A DNA stretch of 64,000 nucleotides from Permianibacter fluminis (GTDB taxonomy: Bacteria > Pseudomonadota > Gammaproteobacteria > Enterobacterales > Permianibacteraceae): the NCBI RefSeq assembly GCF_013179735.1, contig NZ_JABMEG010000001.1:186001-250000 (forward strand), given 5' to 3'. A program made the translations under genes and the position numbers. Positions 35,844 to 44,530 of this stretch are shown here, one piece after another; the first letter of the stretch is position 1, and the number at the start of each line of letters is the position of its first letter. The notes under the pieces were generated by a model. That model worked only from the letters and a program-made list of their open reading frames with translations, searched no databases and was not told the origin of the DNA.

Positions 35844-36830
35844 TCAGCGCAGCAACCCTTCGTCGCGCAACCAGGCCAGGGTATCCGCCAGCAATTGCGC
35901 GGGCGGCGTCGGCTGATAACCCAGATCGGTGATAGCACGTGAGCTGTCACAGCGCACTTGCGAACAGACGATCCGCGCGCCCTCCCGAGTCACATCCGGC
36001 ACCTTGTTGGTCACGGCGGCAGCGGTTTCCTTGATCGCGCCGACCAGATAGATCAGCGGCGCCGGTAACGGCCGGGTTGGCACCGGTACGCCAAGCGCTG
36101 CACCAGCCTGCTGCAGCAACTCCAGAAACCGGATTTCATCACCACCCAGAAAATAATTCATGCCGACGGCACCATACCGGACCGCGGCCAGATGCGCTTT
36201 TGCCACCTCGCGGACATCGGCAAACATGCCCGAGCCCGGCGGCACGCCCGGCAGTTTTTTGGCCGCCGTCAGCAGGAACAGCCGCGCCCAATTGTTGGTG
36301 TCAAACGGGCCGAGGATATGACCGGGATTGATGAAGCTTGCCGACAATCCGCGCGAAATACCGGCGCGCACTTCTTCTTCCGCCAGCGCCTTGGTCTGGT
36401 AGTAATGAATGGGCGCTTGCTTACCCAGCGGCGCGCTGTGTTCGTTGACAACATCATCGCGCAGACCAAACGCCGCAATCGAGCTGGTGTGAATAAACCG
36501 TTTGGCGCCAACCGCTAACGCCGCGTTGACCATGTTGCGGGTACCGATGACATTGGTCTGGTATTGCTGCACACGTTCGCGTGGCCAGATGCTGGTATCG
36601 CCGGCAACATGAAACACGGCATCGACACCGGATGGGATCAGCTGCGCCAAGCGCGCCACATCATCGAGCTCGCCTTGCACTTTCTCGACCGGAAAGCGGT
36701 CGAGAAAGCCGGCGCGCGCCGGCTGCCGGCACAACGCCCGCACCTGCCAGCCTCGCTCGGTCAGCAGCTTGACCAGATTGGTACCGACAAAACCGGTGGC
36801 GCCGGTCACAAATGCCGTCAGGCTCGCCAT
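35844..36830 (-). CDS. NAD-dependent epimerase/dehydratase (extended SDR)
   Basis: 328 residues from the ATG at 36830 (GGAG five bases upstream); a GTG six bases earlier is possible. Rossmann TGATGFVGTNLVKLL at the N-terminus, VFHVAGDTSIWP, and the catalytic YxxxK in HYYQTKALAEEE. It resembles dihydroflavonol-reductase/HpnA-like extended SDRs rather than a nucleotide-sugar epimerase with known substrate. It ends 80 bases after the convergent YbaK-type gene. The substrate cannot be stated from sequence. Confidence 0.85.
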   Translation of the reverse strand: MASLTAFVTGATGFVGTNLVKLLTERGWQVRALCRQPARAGFLDRFPVEKVQGELDDVARLAQLIPSGVDAVFHVAGDTSIWPRERVQQYQTNVIGTRNMVNAALAVGAKRFIHTSSIAAFGLRDDVVNEHSAPLGKQAPIHYYQTKALAEEEVRAGISRGLSASFINPGHILGPFDTNNWARLFLLTAAKKLPGVPPGSGMFADVREVAKAHLAAVRYGAVGMNYFLGGDEIRFLELLQQAGAALGVPVPTRPLPAPLIYLVGAIKETAAAVTNKVPDVTREGARIVCSQVRCDSSRAITDLGYQPTPPAQLLADTLAWLRDEGLLR

Positions 36831-36937
36831 GTCCACTCCGATTTCTTCACGAGGCTAACTTTGTTGCTGCCTCGCTGGCCAAGTGGCCGAGAAGCCACTA
36901 TCTTGCCAGTTTCCAATGTTCCCGTGATGAGCCTGTC

Positions 36938-37378
36938 ATGTCGCGACTGATGTACGGATTGTTTCTGTGGTTTGGATTGTGCCAACTGGCCCACGCCGAT
37001 GGCGTACTCGATGGTCTGTGGGTTGGCATCTACTCCAGCGGACCGCAGTTTACCGAAACCGATAACGTCGGCTTCTCGGTGGTGCTGGAAAGCCAGGGCG
37101 ATGCCATCAGCGGCCGGCTGATCGAAGTGCAGACCTTTGGTGGTGAACCCGCGACCGGCCTTGGCGCCGCACTGAGCGGCACCATGACCAATGATGTGGT
37201 CAGCTTGATCAAGAAATACGATGGCAGTGGTGGCGTCAACCATTCGGTGCATCTGCAGCTGAGCTACAGCGAGGGCGACCCGACCTCCGACGATCTGGTC
37301 GATGGCGACATGCTCGATGGCGAATGGTTCATCGATGCCAAGACCAGAGGCCAGGTCCGGTTGTTCCGTTTGCAATGA
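36938..37378 (+). CDS. Secreted/periplasmic protein of unknown function
   Basis: 146 residues from the ATG at 36938. The signal peptide MYGLFLWFGLCQLAHA is followed by a beta-rich domain: GLWVGIYSSGPQF, FSVVLESQGDAISGRLIEVQ, ALSGTMTNDVVSLIKKYDG, and DLVDGDMLDGEWFIDAK. The repeated pattern (weak binding of G-rich beta strands ending in GEWFID) suggests a small beta-barrel or sandwich. I do not recognise a family. It is divergent from the epimerase gene and ends before a bidirectional terminator shared with serA. Confidence 0.75.
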   Translation: MSRLMYGLFLWFGLCQLAHADGVLDGLWVGIYSSGPQFTETDNVGFSVVLESQGDAISGRLIEVQTFGGEPATGLGAALSGTMTNDVVSLIKKYDGSGGVNHSVHLQLSYSEGDPTSDDLVDGDMLDGEWFIDAKTRGQVRLFRLQ

Positions 37379-37429
37379 TCGGCGACTACCCGCCTGACGG
37401 CCGGTGTTAACCGTCGGTATTGACTGACG

Positions 37430-37460
37430 AAAAAAAAGGACGGTGAACCGTCCTTTTTTT
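37430..37460. terminator. Bidirectional rho-independent terminator
   Basis: AAAAAAAGGACGGT - GA - ACCGTCCTTTTTTT, a 14-base perfect inverted repeat between the convergent secreted-protein gene and serA. A and T tracts on either side make it work in both directions. Confidence 0.93.
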
Positions 37461-37472
37461 TGCCTGCCGCGT

Positions 37473-38705
37473 TCAGTACAACAAACGCGCCCGGATCGTG
37501 CCCGGAATTGCTTTCAGTTTTTCGAACGCCAGATCACTCGACTCCTGATCAATGTCGGTCACAACATAACCGATCTCGGCATTGGTCTGCAGATACTGCG
37601 CCGAGATGTTGATATCGCCGTCGGCGAAAATATTGTTGACCTGACGCAGGATGCCCGGTTCGTTGCGGTGAATGTGCAACAGCCGGTGTTTGCCGACGTG
37701 GGTCGGCAACGAGACTTCCGGGAAATTGACCGCCGACAGCGTTGAACCGTTGTTGCTGTATTTGACCAGCTTCTCGATCACTTCCATGCCGATCGCCGCT
37801 TGTGCTTCCTGGGTCGAGCCGCCGATATGCGGAGTCAGGATGACGTTGTCGAATTCACGCAGTGGCGAGACAAATTCATCCTTGTTCGACTTCGGCTCTT
37901 TCGGAAACACGTCAATCGCGGCGCCGCCGAGATGTCCGCTTTTCAGTACGCCATACAGGGCTTCAATATCAATTACGGTACCGCGCGAGGCGTTGATCAG
38001 CAGCGCGCCCGGTTTCATCTTGGCCAGTTGGCTGGCACCGATCATGTTTTTGGTCTGCGCGGTTTCCGGCACATGCAGGGTCACTGCGTCGGCGGTCGCC
38101 AACAGCTCGTCCAACGTCGACACCGGCTGGGCATTGCCGAGTGCCAATTTGTTCTCGACATCGTAGTAGCGCACCTTCATGCCGAGATTTTCGGCCAGGA
38201 TACCGAGCTGGGTGCCAATGTGACCGTAACCGATGATGCCGAGCGTTTTGCCGCGCGCTTCAAAGCAGCCGTTGGCCGCTTTCTGCCATTCGCCGCGATG
38301 CGCCGCCGCACTTTTTTCCGGCACCCGGCGCAAGAGCAGAATGATTTCGCCGAGCACCAGTTCGGCGACCGAGCGGGTATTGGCGAACGGCGCATTGAAC
38401 ACCGGAATGCCCAAGCTCTGGGCGGCATCCAGATCAACCTGATTGGTACCAATGCAGAAACAGCCGACCGCATTGAGCTTGGTCGCTTTCGCGAGCAGCT
38501 CGGCCGTCAGCTGGGTATTGGAGCGAATACCGACAAAGTGGGCCTGGGCCAATTCGGCTTCGAGCTGATCCGGTGGCAGCGACTTCTCGAAATAACCGAT
38601 GTTGGTGTAGCCATCGGCTTTCAGGTAATCGACGGCCTTGGCATGAATGCCTTCCAGCAGCAGGAAGCGGATGCGCTCCTTGCCCAGCGACTGACGGGTG
38701 CTCAC
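37473..38705 (-). CDS. serA: D-3-phosphoglycerate dehydrogenase
   Basis: 410 residues from the GTG at 38705 (VSTRQSLGKERIRF), the same length as E. coli SerA; the open frame runs much further upstream without similarity. Substrate/NAD motifs: SNTQLT, GIIGYGHIGTQLGILAENLG, NASRGTVID, and LTPHIGGSTQEAQ. A C-terminal ACT domain (~335-410; HRNEPGILRQVNNIFADGDI) suggests serine feedback inhibition. It oxidises 3-phosphoglycerate, the first step of serine synthesis. Divergent from the exopolysaccharide locus. Confidence 0.95.
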   Translation of the reverse strand: MSTRQSLGKERIRFLLLEGIHAKAVDYLKADGYTNIGYFEKSLPPDQLEAELAQAHFVGIRSNTQLTAELLAKATKLNAVGCFCIGTNQVDLDAAQSLGIPVFNAPFANTRSVAELVLGEIILLLRRVPEKSAAAHRGEWQKAANGCFEARGKTLGIIGYGHIGTQLGILAENLGMKVRYYDVENKLALGNAQPVSTLDELLATADAVTLHVPETAQTKNMIGASQLAKMKPGALLINASRGTVIDIEALYGVLKSGHLGGAAIDVFPKEPKSNKDEFVSPLREFDNVILTPHIGGSTQEAQAAIGMEVIEKLVKYSNNGSTLSAVNFPEVSLPTHVGKHRLLHIHRNEPGILRQVNNIFADGDINISAQYLQTNAEIGYVVTDIDQESSDLAFEKLKAIPGTIRARLLY

Positions 38706-38781
38706 GGTGAACCTCACAGGACGGAAACGGCGGGAAATTGAGGCCGACTTTCGCACGTTTAGACGTCCGTTGCAAATTGGC

Positions 38782-38794
38782 GCTGCAGTGCAGC
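38782..38794. promoter_or_regulatory. Palindrome in the serA / exopolysaccharide intergenic region
   Basis: GCTGCA-G-TGCAGC, extended by AAAT on the left and ATTT on the right (~38774-38798). It lies midway in the 195 bases between divergent serA and the polysaccharide locus, where an operator would be expected. No regulator can be named. Confidence 0.35.
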
Positions 38795-38817
38795 ATTTAC
38801 ACCGGTTGTCAGCTTTC

Positions 38818-38846
38818 TTGCCAATTTCATAACAGGCGCACACAAT
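38818..38846 (+). promoter_or_regulatory. Possible sigma-70-type promoter of the exopolysaccharide locus
   Basis: TTGCCA at 38818-38823, a 17-base spacer, then CACAAT at 38841-38846. It sits about 55 bases before the first gene of the locus. The -35 box matches 4 or 5 of 6 positions and the -10 box is weak. Confidence 0.33.
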
Positions 38847-38900
38847 AGCCGCCTTGGGACGGAGCCCAACGGCAAGCAAAGGAAAAAGGGGACCCCTCGT

Positions 38901-39542
38901 ATGCGTCACGCCACTCGAATTTTCACCCGTCGCCTGTGCGCCAGCCTGGCTGCACTGAGCCTCCTGACCGCCTGCAGTGGCATCCAGCCGCTGCCGAGCG
39001 CGGCCCCGCATCAACCGTTCACCACTGACCCCGGCCAGTACCAGTACCTGATTGGCCCGGGCGATGGTCTCAGCATTTTCGTCTGGCGCAACCCGGACGT
39101 CAGTTCCAGCGTCACGGTGCGGCCGGATGGCCGCATCACCACTCCGCTGGTCGAAGACGTCATGGCCGCCAACAAGACCCCGACCCAGCTGGCCCGGGAT
39201 CTGGAAAAAGCGCTCGGTTCCTATATCAAGGACCCTATCGTCACCGTCACCGCGACCGGCTTTGTCGGCCCGTATTCCGAGCAGGTCCGGGTAGTGGGTG
39301 AGGCCGCCAAGCCGCAATCGCTGTCCTACCGCCAGAACATGACCCTGCTCGACGTGATGATTGCCGTCGGCGGGCTGACCGAATTTGCTGATGGCAATGA
39401 CGCCCTGGTGGTTCGCATCGTTGGCGGCAAGCAGCAGCAATACAGCGTTCGGCTGGAAGACCTGATCAAGGACGGCGACATCAGTGCCAACGCCGAACTG
39501 TTGCCCGGCGACGTCATCATCATTCCCGAAGCCTTCTTCTGA
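38901..39542 (+). CDS. Polysaccharide export outer-membrane lipoprotein, XrtA type (Wza-like)
   Basis: 213 residues. The lipobox LLTAC near residue 25 marks a lipoprotein signal. The poly-export domain follows: YLIGPGDGLSIFVWRNPD, VRPDGRITTPLV, then SLBB-type beta-grasp VRVVGEAAKPQSLSYRQNMTLLDVM-like, ending LLPGDVIIIPEAFF. It is shorter than E. coli Wza (379), as usual for exosortase-linked members. It should form part of the outer-membrane channel for the exopolysaccharide. First gene of an 18-gene plus-strand run. Confidence 0.93.
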   Translation: MRHATRIFTRRLCASLAALSLLTACSGIQPLPSAAPHQPFTTDPGQYQYLIGPGDGLSIFVWRNPDVSSSVTVRPDGRITTPLVEDVMAANKTPTQLARDLEKALGSYIKDPIVTVTATGFVGPYSEQVRVVGEAAKPQSLSYRQNMTLLDVMIAVGGLTEFADGNDALVVRIVGGKQQQYSVRLEDLIKDGDISANAELLPGDVIIIPEAFF

Positions 39543-39607
39543 TTTTTCGCCGCTGGTACGCATCGGAAGCGACTCGCCAGCGGCCCTGACTTGCACGGAA
39601 CGCACAC

Positions 39608-41158
39608 ATGCAGGACGTCATTGAGCAAATCCTCAGTTATCTGCGCGGGATCTGGCGCCAGCGCTGGTATGCCTTGCTGGTTACCTGGTCGGTTTGCATC
39701 GCCGGCTGGGCCTTTGTCATGCACATGCCGGATCAATACCAGGCCACCACCCGGGTCCAGGTCGATACCTATTCGATGCTGCAACCGCTGCTGAGCGACA
39801 TGACAGTGCCGGTCGCCGCACCGGAACGGGTCCGTCAGCTGCAGCAAACCATTCTGGCCCGGCCGAATCTGGAAAAAGTGATCCGCTCGTCCGATCTGGA
39901 TCTGAAAGCCACCAACGAAACCGAATTCGAAGAGCTGGTCAAGGAACTGGAAGAAAGCATCCAGTTCCGCCGTGCCGGCAACAACGATCTGTATTCGATC
40001 AGCTATCAGGCCGATGACCCGACCCAGGCCAAACGGGTTGTGCAGTCGTTGCTGAATCTGTTCATCGAACAGGCGCTCGGCGATTCCCGCCAGGACACCG
40101 ACAGCGCCCAGCGTTTTCTCGACAATCAAATCGACGAATATGCGCAGAAATTGCAGGACGCGGAAAACCGCCTGAAAGAATTCAAACGGAAAAACCTCGG
40201 CCTGATGCCGGAGCAGGGCAAGGACTACTACCAGCGTCTGCAGGAAGCCCGGCAAGCCGTGGAAGAGGCGCAACTGGAGCTGCGGCAATCGGAAAACCTG
40301 GCCAACGAATTGCGCCGCCAGTTGCAAGGCGAAGACCCGACCTTCGGCATGGTCACCGCACCGAAAGTCAGCGCCAATATTCCGGAGCTTGATGGTCGCA
40401 TCAGCCGCCTGCAACAACAGCTCGACGAGCTGCTGACCCGGTTCACTGACAAACACCCGGACGTGGTCAACACCCGCGCCCGCATCACCGAACTGGAAAA
40501 CCAGAAAGCCGAAGCAATCAAGGCTGGTGGCGGTTTTACCAACAACGGCCCGATCGATACCAATCCGGTTTACCAACAGCTGAAAATCTCGCTGAGCGAA
40601 GCGGAAGCACGCAGCGCCTCGCTACGCACCAAGGTGGCGGACTACCAGGCACGTGCCACCGAGCTCGACAAAAAAGTATTCATTTTGCCGCAGGTGGAAG
40701 CCGATCTGGCTGGTCTGAACCGCAACTACGATGTCACCAAAGACAACTACGACAAACTGATCGCCAAACGCGAGCAGGCGCGTATTTCCCAGGATCGCGA
40801 TCAGAACACCAGCGACGTCAAATTCCAGGTCATCGACCCGCCGCGGGTACCGCCGGAGCCGAGCGGTCCGAACCGGCCGCTGCTGCTGTCCGGCGTGCTG
40901 GCTGGTGGACTCGGCGTCGGTTTCGCCGTGGCGCTGCTGATTTCGCAAATCTTGAGTACGTTCGACAATCCGAAAATGCTGACCCAGGCGCTGCAGGTGC
41001 CGGTGCTCGGCACCGTGTCGATGGTGCTCAGTCCGCGCGCGGAAAGTATTCGCCGGATGAAGAACTGGGTTTTCCTCGGGCTCGGGCTCGCGTTGTTACC
41101 GGTTTACGGAGGACTGCTGTACATGCAGACCGCCGGCCGCGCGTTACTCGGCTCATGA
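39608..41158 (+). CDS. XrtA-system polysaccharide chain length determinant (Wzz/GNVR)
   Basis: 516 residues. A first membrane helix (~20-37) is followed by a long periplasmic coiled coil (~170-400), a Pro-rich stretch IDPPRVPPEPSGPNRPL, and further helices (~425-445 and ~488-508). The VIDPPRVP block and the terminal two-helix end match the chain-length proteins of XrtA loci. It controls polymer length and works with the tyrosine kinase encoded next. It follows the export gene by 65 bases. Confidence 0.92.
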   Translation: MQDVIEQILSYLRGIWRQRWYALLVTWSVCIAGWAFVMHMPDQYQATTRVQVDTYSMLQPLLSDMTVPVAAPERVRQLQQTILARPNLEKVIRSSDLDLKATNETEFEELVKELEESIQFRRAGNNDLYSISYQADDPTQAKRVVQSLLNLFIEQALGDSRQDTDSAQRFLDNQIDEYAQKLQDAENRLKEFKRKNLGLMPEQGKDYYQRLQEARQAVEEAQLELRQSENLANELRRQLQGEDPTFGMVTAPKVSANIPELDGRISRLQQQLDELLTRFTDKHPDVVNTRARITELENQKAEAIKAGGGFTNNGPIDTNPVYQQLKISLSEAEARSASLRTKVADYQARATELDKKVFILPQVEADLAGLNRNYDVTKDNYDKLIAKREQARISQDRDQNTSDVKFQVIDPPRVPPEPSGPNRPLLLSGVLAGGLGVGFAVALLISQILSTFDNPKMLTQALQVPVLGTVSMVLSPRAESIRRMKNWVFLGLGLALLPVYGGLLYMQTAGRALLGS

Positions 41159-41173
41159 TGTGAGGACAGGCAA

Positions 41174-42055
41174 ATGGATTTGATCGAACGCGCTGCCGCC
41201 CGTCTGGCCCAGCAAGAAAACAAAACCAGCAAAACCGAAGCGGAAAATGTCGTCGACGCACGGGAAGAAGCGCCGCCACGCCCGGTAGCGGTGCTGCACC
41301 GCTCGGAAGAGCACGGCCTGCCGCTGCTGAAACTGGATGAAGAGCGACTGCGCCAAGCCGGCATGGTGGTGCCGGACAGCACCCGCAGCAAAATCAAGGA
41401 AGAGTATCGCCATATCAAACGGCCGCTGCTGATGAACGCAGCCGGAAAGGGCACCAGCGTGCTCAAGCACGCCAACCTGATCATGGTGACCAGCTCGCAC
41501 CCGGGCGAAGGCAAGACCTTCACTGCGGCCAATCTGGCGCTCAGTATTGCCGCCGAACGCGACAAGACCGTGCTGCTGGTTGACGCAGACGTGGTGCGCC
41601 CGTCATTGGGTGCCCTGCTCGGTTTCAGCGCCGAAAAAGGTCTGGTTGATCATTTGATCGACCCGACGCTCGATCTCGGCGACTTGCTGATCAAAACCGA
41701 ACTGCCGACGCTGACCATTCTGCCGGCTGGCACGCCGCACCATTTGTCGACCGAATTGCTGGCCTCGACCGCGATGCAGCAGTTGACCGAACAACTGTCC
41801 AGCCGCTATCGCGATCGCATCGTGATTTTTGATTCGCCGCCGCTGCTGCCGACCACCGAGTCCTGCGTGTTGGCGCATCTGATGGGCCAGATCGTGATTG
41901 TGGTCGAAGCGGAACGGACCACCCGCTCCGATGTTCGCGAATCGCTGGAGCGGCTCGGCGCACTGCCGGAAACCGCGGTCGGTTTCGTGCTGAACAAAAC
42001 CCGGCACGAAATGGACCCCGGCTATTACGGCTATGGCTACGGGTACGGGTACTGA
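41174..42055 (+). CDS. XrtA-associated tyrosine autokinase (BY-kinase)
   Basis: 293 residues. Cytoplasmic BY-kinase: Walker A SSHPGEGKTFTAANLA (~110), Walker A' VLLVDADVVRPS, Walker B VIFDSPPLL. The C-terminus is a Tyr/Gly tail, PGYYGYGYGYGY, the autophosphorylation cluster. The kinase is separate from its membrane partner (the chain length protein one gene upstream), as in XrtA loci. Phosphorylation cycling of the tail usually governs polymerisation and export. Confidence 0.94.
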   Translation: MDLIERAAARLAQQENKTSKTEAENVVDAREEAPPRPVAVLHRSEEHGLPLLKLDEERLRQAGMVVPDSTRSKIKEEYRHIKRPLLMNAAGKGTSVLKHANLIMVTSSHPGEGKTFTAANLALSIAAERDKTVLLVDADVVRPSLGALLGFSAEKGLVDHLIDPTLDLGDLLIKTELPTLTILPAGTPHHLSTELLASTAMQQLTEQLSSRYRDRIVIFDSPPLLPTTESCVLAHLMGQIVIVVEAERTTRSDVRESLERLGALPETAVGFVLNKTRHEMDPGYYGYGYGYGY

Positions 42056-42059
42056 GCCC

Positions 42060-43613
42060 ATGCGTGGCGCCCGCCCTTTCGCTCTGTCGTTGCTGCCGCT
42101 GTTCCTGCTTGTCCCTGCCGCTCAGGCTGGGCACTGGGATTTCACGCCGACGATTTCCCTGCGGGAGATCTACTCCGACAACATCGGCCTCAGCGAAACC
42201 GATCCGCAGAGCGACTGGGTCACCGAACTGACCCCGGGCTTCACCCTGCGCGGCCAGAGCGACGCGTTCCGGATGAACCTGAATGCCTCGTCGCAGAACC
42301 TGTATTACCACGATGCCGCCATTGCCGATGGTGATCACACCCAGAGCAATCCGCAGCTGACCTTGAGCTCCACCACCACCTTGCTGCCATCGCTGTTCTA
42401 TGTCGATATCGGCGGCAGCGCCGGGCAGCGGCTGGTGTCGGACAGCAATCGCGGTTCCTACGACAACATCGCGCTGTCTGGCGATCGCACCGATTATTCG
42501 ACCTATACCATCGCGCCGTATCTGCGTCACCGTGCCCGCAACGGCATTTTCTTTGAAGCGCGGGCCGAGCGTGGCGTCAGCGAATTTGATCGCGATGATC
42601 CAAACCGCAACGACGTATTGCACGACGCCACCACCGAGAACTATCGGGTTCGGCTGGACAATCAAGCCATGAACACCGGTCTGCACTGGAGCGTGGTCGG
42701 CACACGTCGATACATTGATCGAAAATCGGAAACGCTGGCCGATCCGGATTTTCGCAGCGCCCAGATTGATCTGAGCTACCAGCTCAGCACCACCCTGGCG
42801 GTGTTGGGTCGGGCCGGCCGCAGTGAAAGCGAGTTGGGTGGCTTCGACAGCGATCGCAATGGCGATTACAGCGCCGGCGGTTTCCAATGGTCACCCAATC
42901 GCCGGTTCAATTTGTCGGCGCTGGCTGGTAGTGGCTACAGCGATGCCGAAATGAACTGGAAGCCCAGCCGTCGAACTGATTTTTCGCTGGGTTATCGCGA
43001 CACCGATATCGGTTTGGTTGCCGGCCCGAGCTGGCGCGCCAGCGCGAAATTTCGTGGCCGTTCGCTGACCAGTTCCTTGAGCTACAACGAAGAAGTGACC
43101 ACCGAGCAGCAATTGGTGCTCGACCACACGGAGTTCGTTCCATTTATCGACCAGAATGGCAACCCCGTAATTGATCCAGTCACCCATCAAGTGCTTGGTC
43201 AGAACGTCAACTTCTTTGCCATCGCTGACGATGAATTCGAGCGCCACCGTGGCGCCCTGAGTACGGTCTGGAAAGCGCGTCGCGCTACGATCAACCTCAC
43301 CTTGTCGAAAGAAGACCGCCAGTACCTGGTCCGTGATGAACTCGACAATGAAAGTTACGGCGGTGCGATCAACTTCAGCTGGCCACTTGCAGCCGGTACC
43401 AGCCTGCTCAGTCAGTACCGTGAGCAGCACGGCGAATTTACCAGCGACGGCGCCAAAGAAGATTTTCAGCTCGCCAGCCTCGGTCTTCGCATCGACCTGT
43501 CCAAGCGCAGTTACACCAGTTTGAGCGTACAAAAAGTGCAACAGGACAGCGACCGTGGTGGCCGCAGTTACGACGAAGGGCGAGTCATCGCCGAACTGAA
43601 CATGCAGTTTTGA
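42060..43613 (+). CDS. TIGR03016-like XrtA-system outer-membrane beta-barrel protein
   Basis: 517 residues from the ATG at 42060 (MRGARPFALSLL), with the signal peptide ending AAQAG. The mature part begins WDFTPTISLREIYSDNIGLSE and continues as alternating strands with aromatic girdles, ending INFSWPLAAGTSLLSQ ... VIAELNMQF with a C-terminal Phe, which is the OMP insertion signal. This matches the PEP-CTERM-associated outer-membrane protein family found after the kinase gene. The role is probably secretion or surface anchoring of the polymer. The next gene begins inside or just after its stop. Confidence 0.9.
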   Translation: MRGARPFALSLLPLFLLVPAAQAGHWDFTPTISLREIYSDNIGLSETDPQSDWVTELTPGFTLRGQSDAFRMNLNASSQNLYYHDAAIADGDHTQSNPQLTLSSTTTLLPSLFYVDIGGSAGQRLVSDSNRGSYDNIALSGDRTDYSTYTIAPYLRHRARNGIFFEARAERGVSEFDRDDPNRNDVLHDATTENYRVRLDNQAMNTGLHWSVVGTRRYIDRKSETLADPDFRSAQIDLSYQLSTTLAVLGRAGRSESELGGFDSDRNGDYSAGGFQWSPNRRFNLSALAGSGYSDAEMNWKPSRRTDFSLGYRDTDIGLVAGPSWRASAKFRGRSLTSSLSYNEEVTTEQQLVLDHTEFVPFIDQNGNPVIDPVTHQVLGQNVNFFAIADDEFERHRGALSTVWKARRATINLTLSKEDRQYLVRDELDNESYGGAINFSWPLAAGTSLLSQYREQHGEFTSDGAKEDFQLASLGLRIDLSKRSYTSLSVQKVQQDSDRGGRSYDEGRVIAELNMQF

Positions 43614-43618
43614 GGTGG

Positions 43619-44506
43619 ATGGTGCAGGACTCGCAACAAGCAGCTGGATTGCTGCGCAACGCAATGACGGTCGACGTCGAGGACTATTTTCAGGTGTCCG
43701 CGATGGAGCCGTATGTCGCGCGTGAAAACTGGGAAAAAACCCCGCTGCGGGTTGAGCGCAACACCGAAACGGTGCTGCAGTTGTTCAGCGACGCGGGCAT
43801 CCGGGCCACCTTCTTCACGCTCGGCTGGGTCGCTGAGCGTTGCCCGGCGCTGATCAAACGCATTGTCGACAATGGCCACGAGCTCGCCAGCCACGGCTAC
43901 GAACACACCCGCGCGCACCAGCAGAATCGCGAACAGTTTGCCGCCGATGTGCGCAAGACCAAAACCCTGCTGGAAGACATGGCCGGGGTCAGCGTCACCG
44001 GCTATCGCGCCGCCAGCTATTCGATCACCCGCGCCAATTTATGGGCACTGGATGAACTGGCGGCCGCCGGCTATCGCTACAGCTCCAGCATTTATCCGGT
44101 TCATCACGATCTCTACGGCATTCCGGACGCGCCGCGGCAGCCGTTTTTTCCGGCCCGGGCACCGACCCTGCTGGAAGTGCCGGTCACCACCGCGCAGTTC
44201 GGCAGTCGCAATGTACCGGCTGGCGGCGGCGGTTATTTCCGGCTGTTCCCGTATGCGCTGTCGCGCAAACTGATCGAACGGGTCAACCGGCGCGATCAGA
44301 TGTCGGCGGTGTTTTATTTTCACCCGTGGGAAATTGATCCGGCCCAGCCGCGGCCGAATCAATTGGATCTGCGTACCCGGGTTCGCCACTACCTGAATTT
44401 GCGCCGCATGGCGCCGCGCTTGCAACGTTTGCTCAGTGATTTTCAGTGGGGCCGGATGGACGAAATTTTTCTGCCGCAGTCCGCTCCGACCATCGATTTG
44501 CAGTGA
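43619..44506 (+). CDS. XrtA-system polysaccharide deacetylase (DUF3473 type)
   Basis: 295 residues from the ATG at 43619; a TTG at 43610 and a GTG at 43622 are alternatives, and GAGG at 43612 fits the GTG best. NodB fold: MTVDVEDYFQVSA (catalytic Asp-Glu pair), ATFFTLGWVAE, the metal-binding HELASHGYEHTRAHQ, and GYRAASYSITR. The C-terminal ~90 residues (FFPARAPTLLEVPVT to DEIFL) are the DUF3473 extension. It removes N-acetyl groups from the polysaccharide. The XrtA-associated ATPase gene that commonly precedes it is absent. Confidence 0.92.
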   Translation: MVQDSQQAAGLLRNAMTVDVEDYFQVSAMEPYVARENWEKTPLRVERNTETVLQLFSDAGIRATFFTLGWVAERCPALIKRIVDNGHELASHGYEHTRAHQQNREQFAADVRKTKTLLEDMAGVSVTGYRAASYSITRANLWALDELAAAGYRYSSSIYPVHHDLYGIPDAPRQPFFPARAPTLLEVPVTTAQFGSRNVPAGGGGYFRLFPYALSRKLIERVNRRDQMSAVFYFHPWEIDPAQPRPNQLDLRTRVRHYLNLRRMAPRLQRLLSDFQWGRMDEIFLPQSAPTIDLQ

Positions 44507-44530
44507 TCCCAGCCAGCGATAACCGACGCC

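Noticed and set aside
34005-37378. PEP-CTERM sorting signals on the M35 protease or the small secreted protein
   Set aside because: Both C-termini lack the PEP motif, the membrane helix and the Arg cluster.
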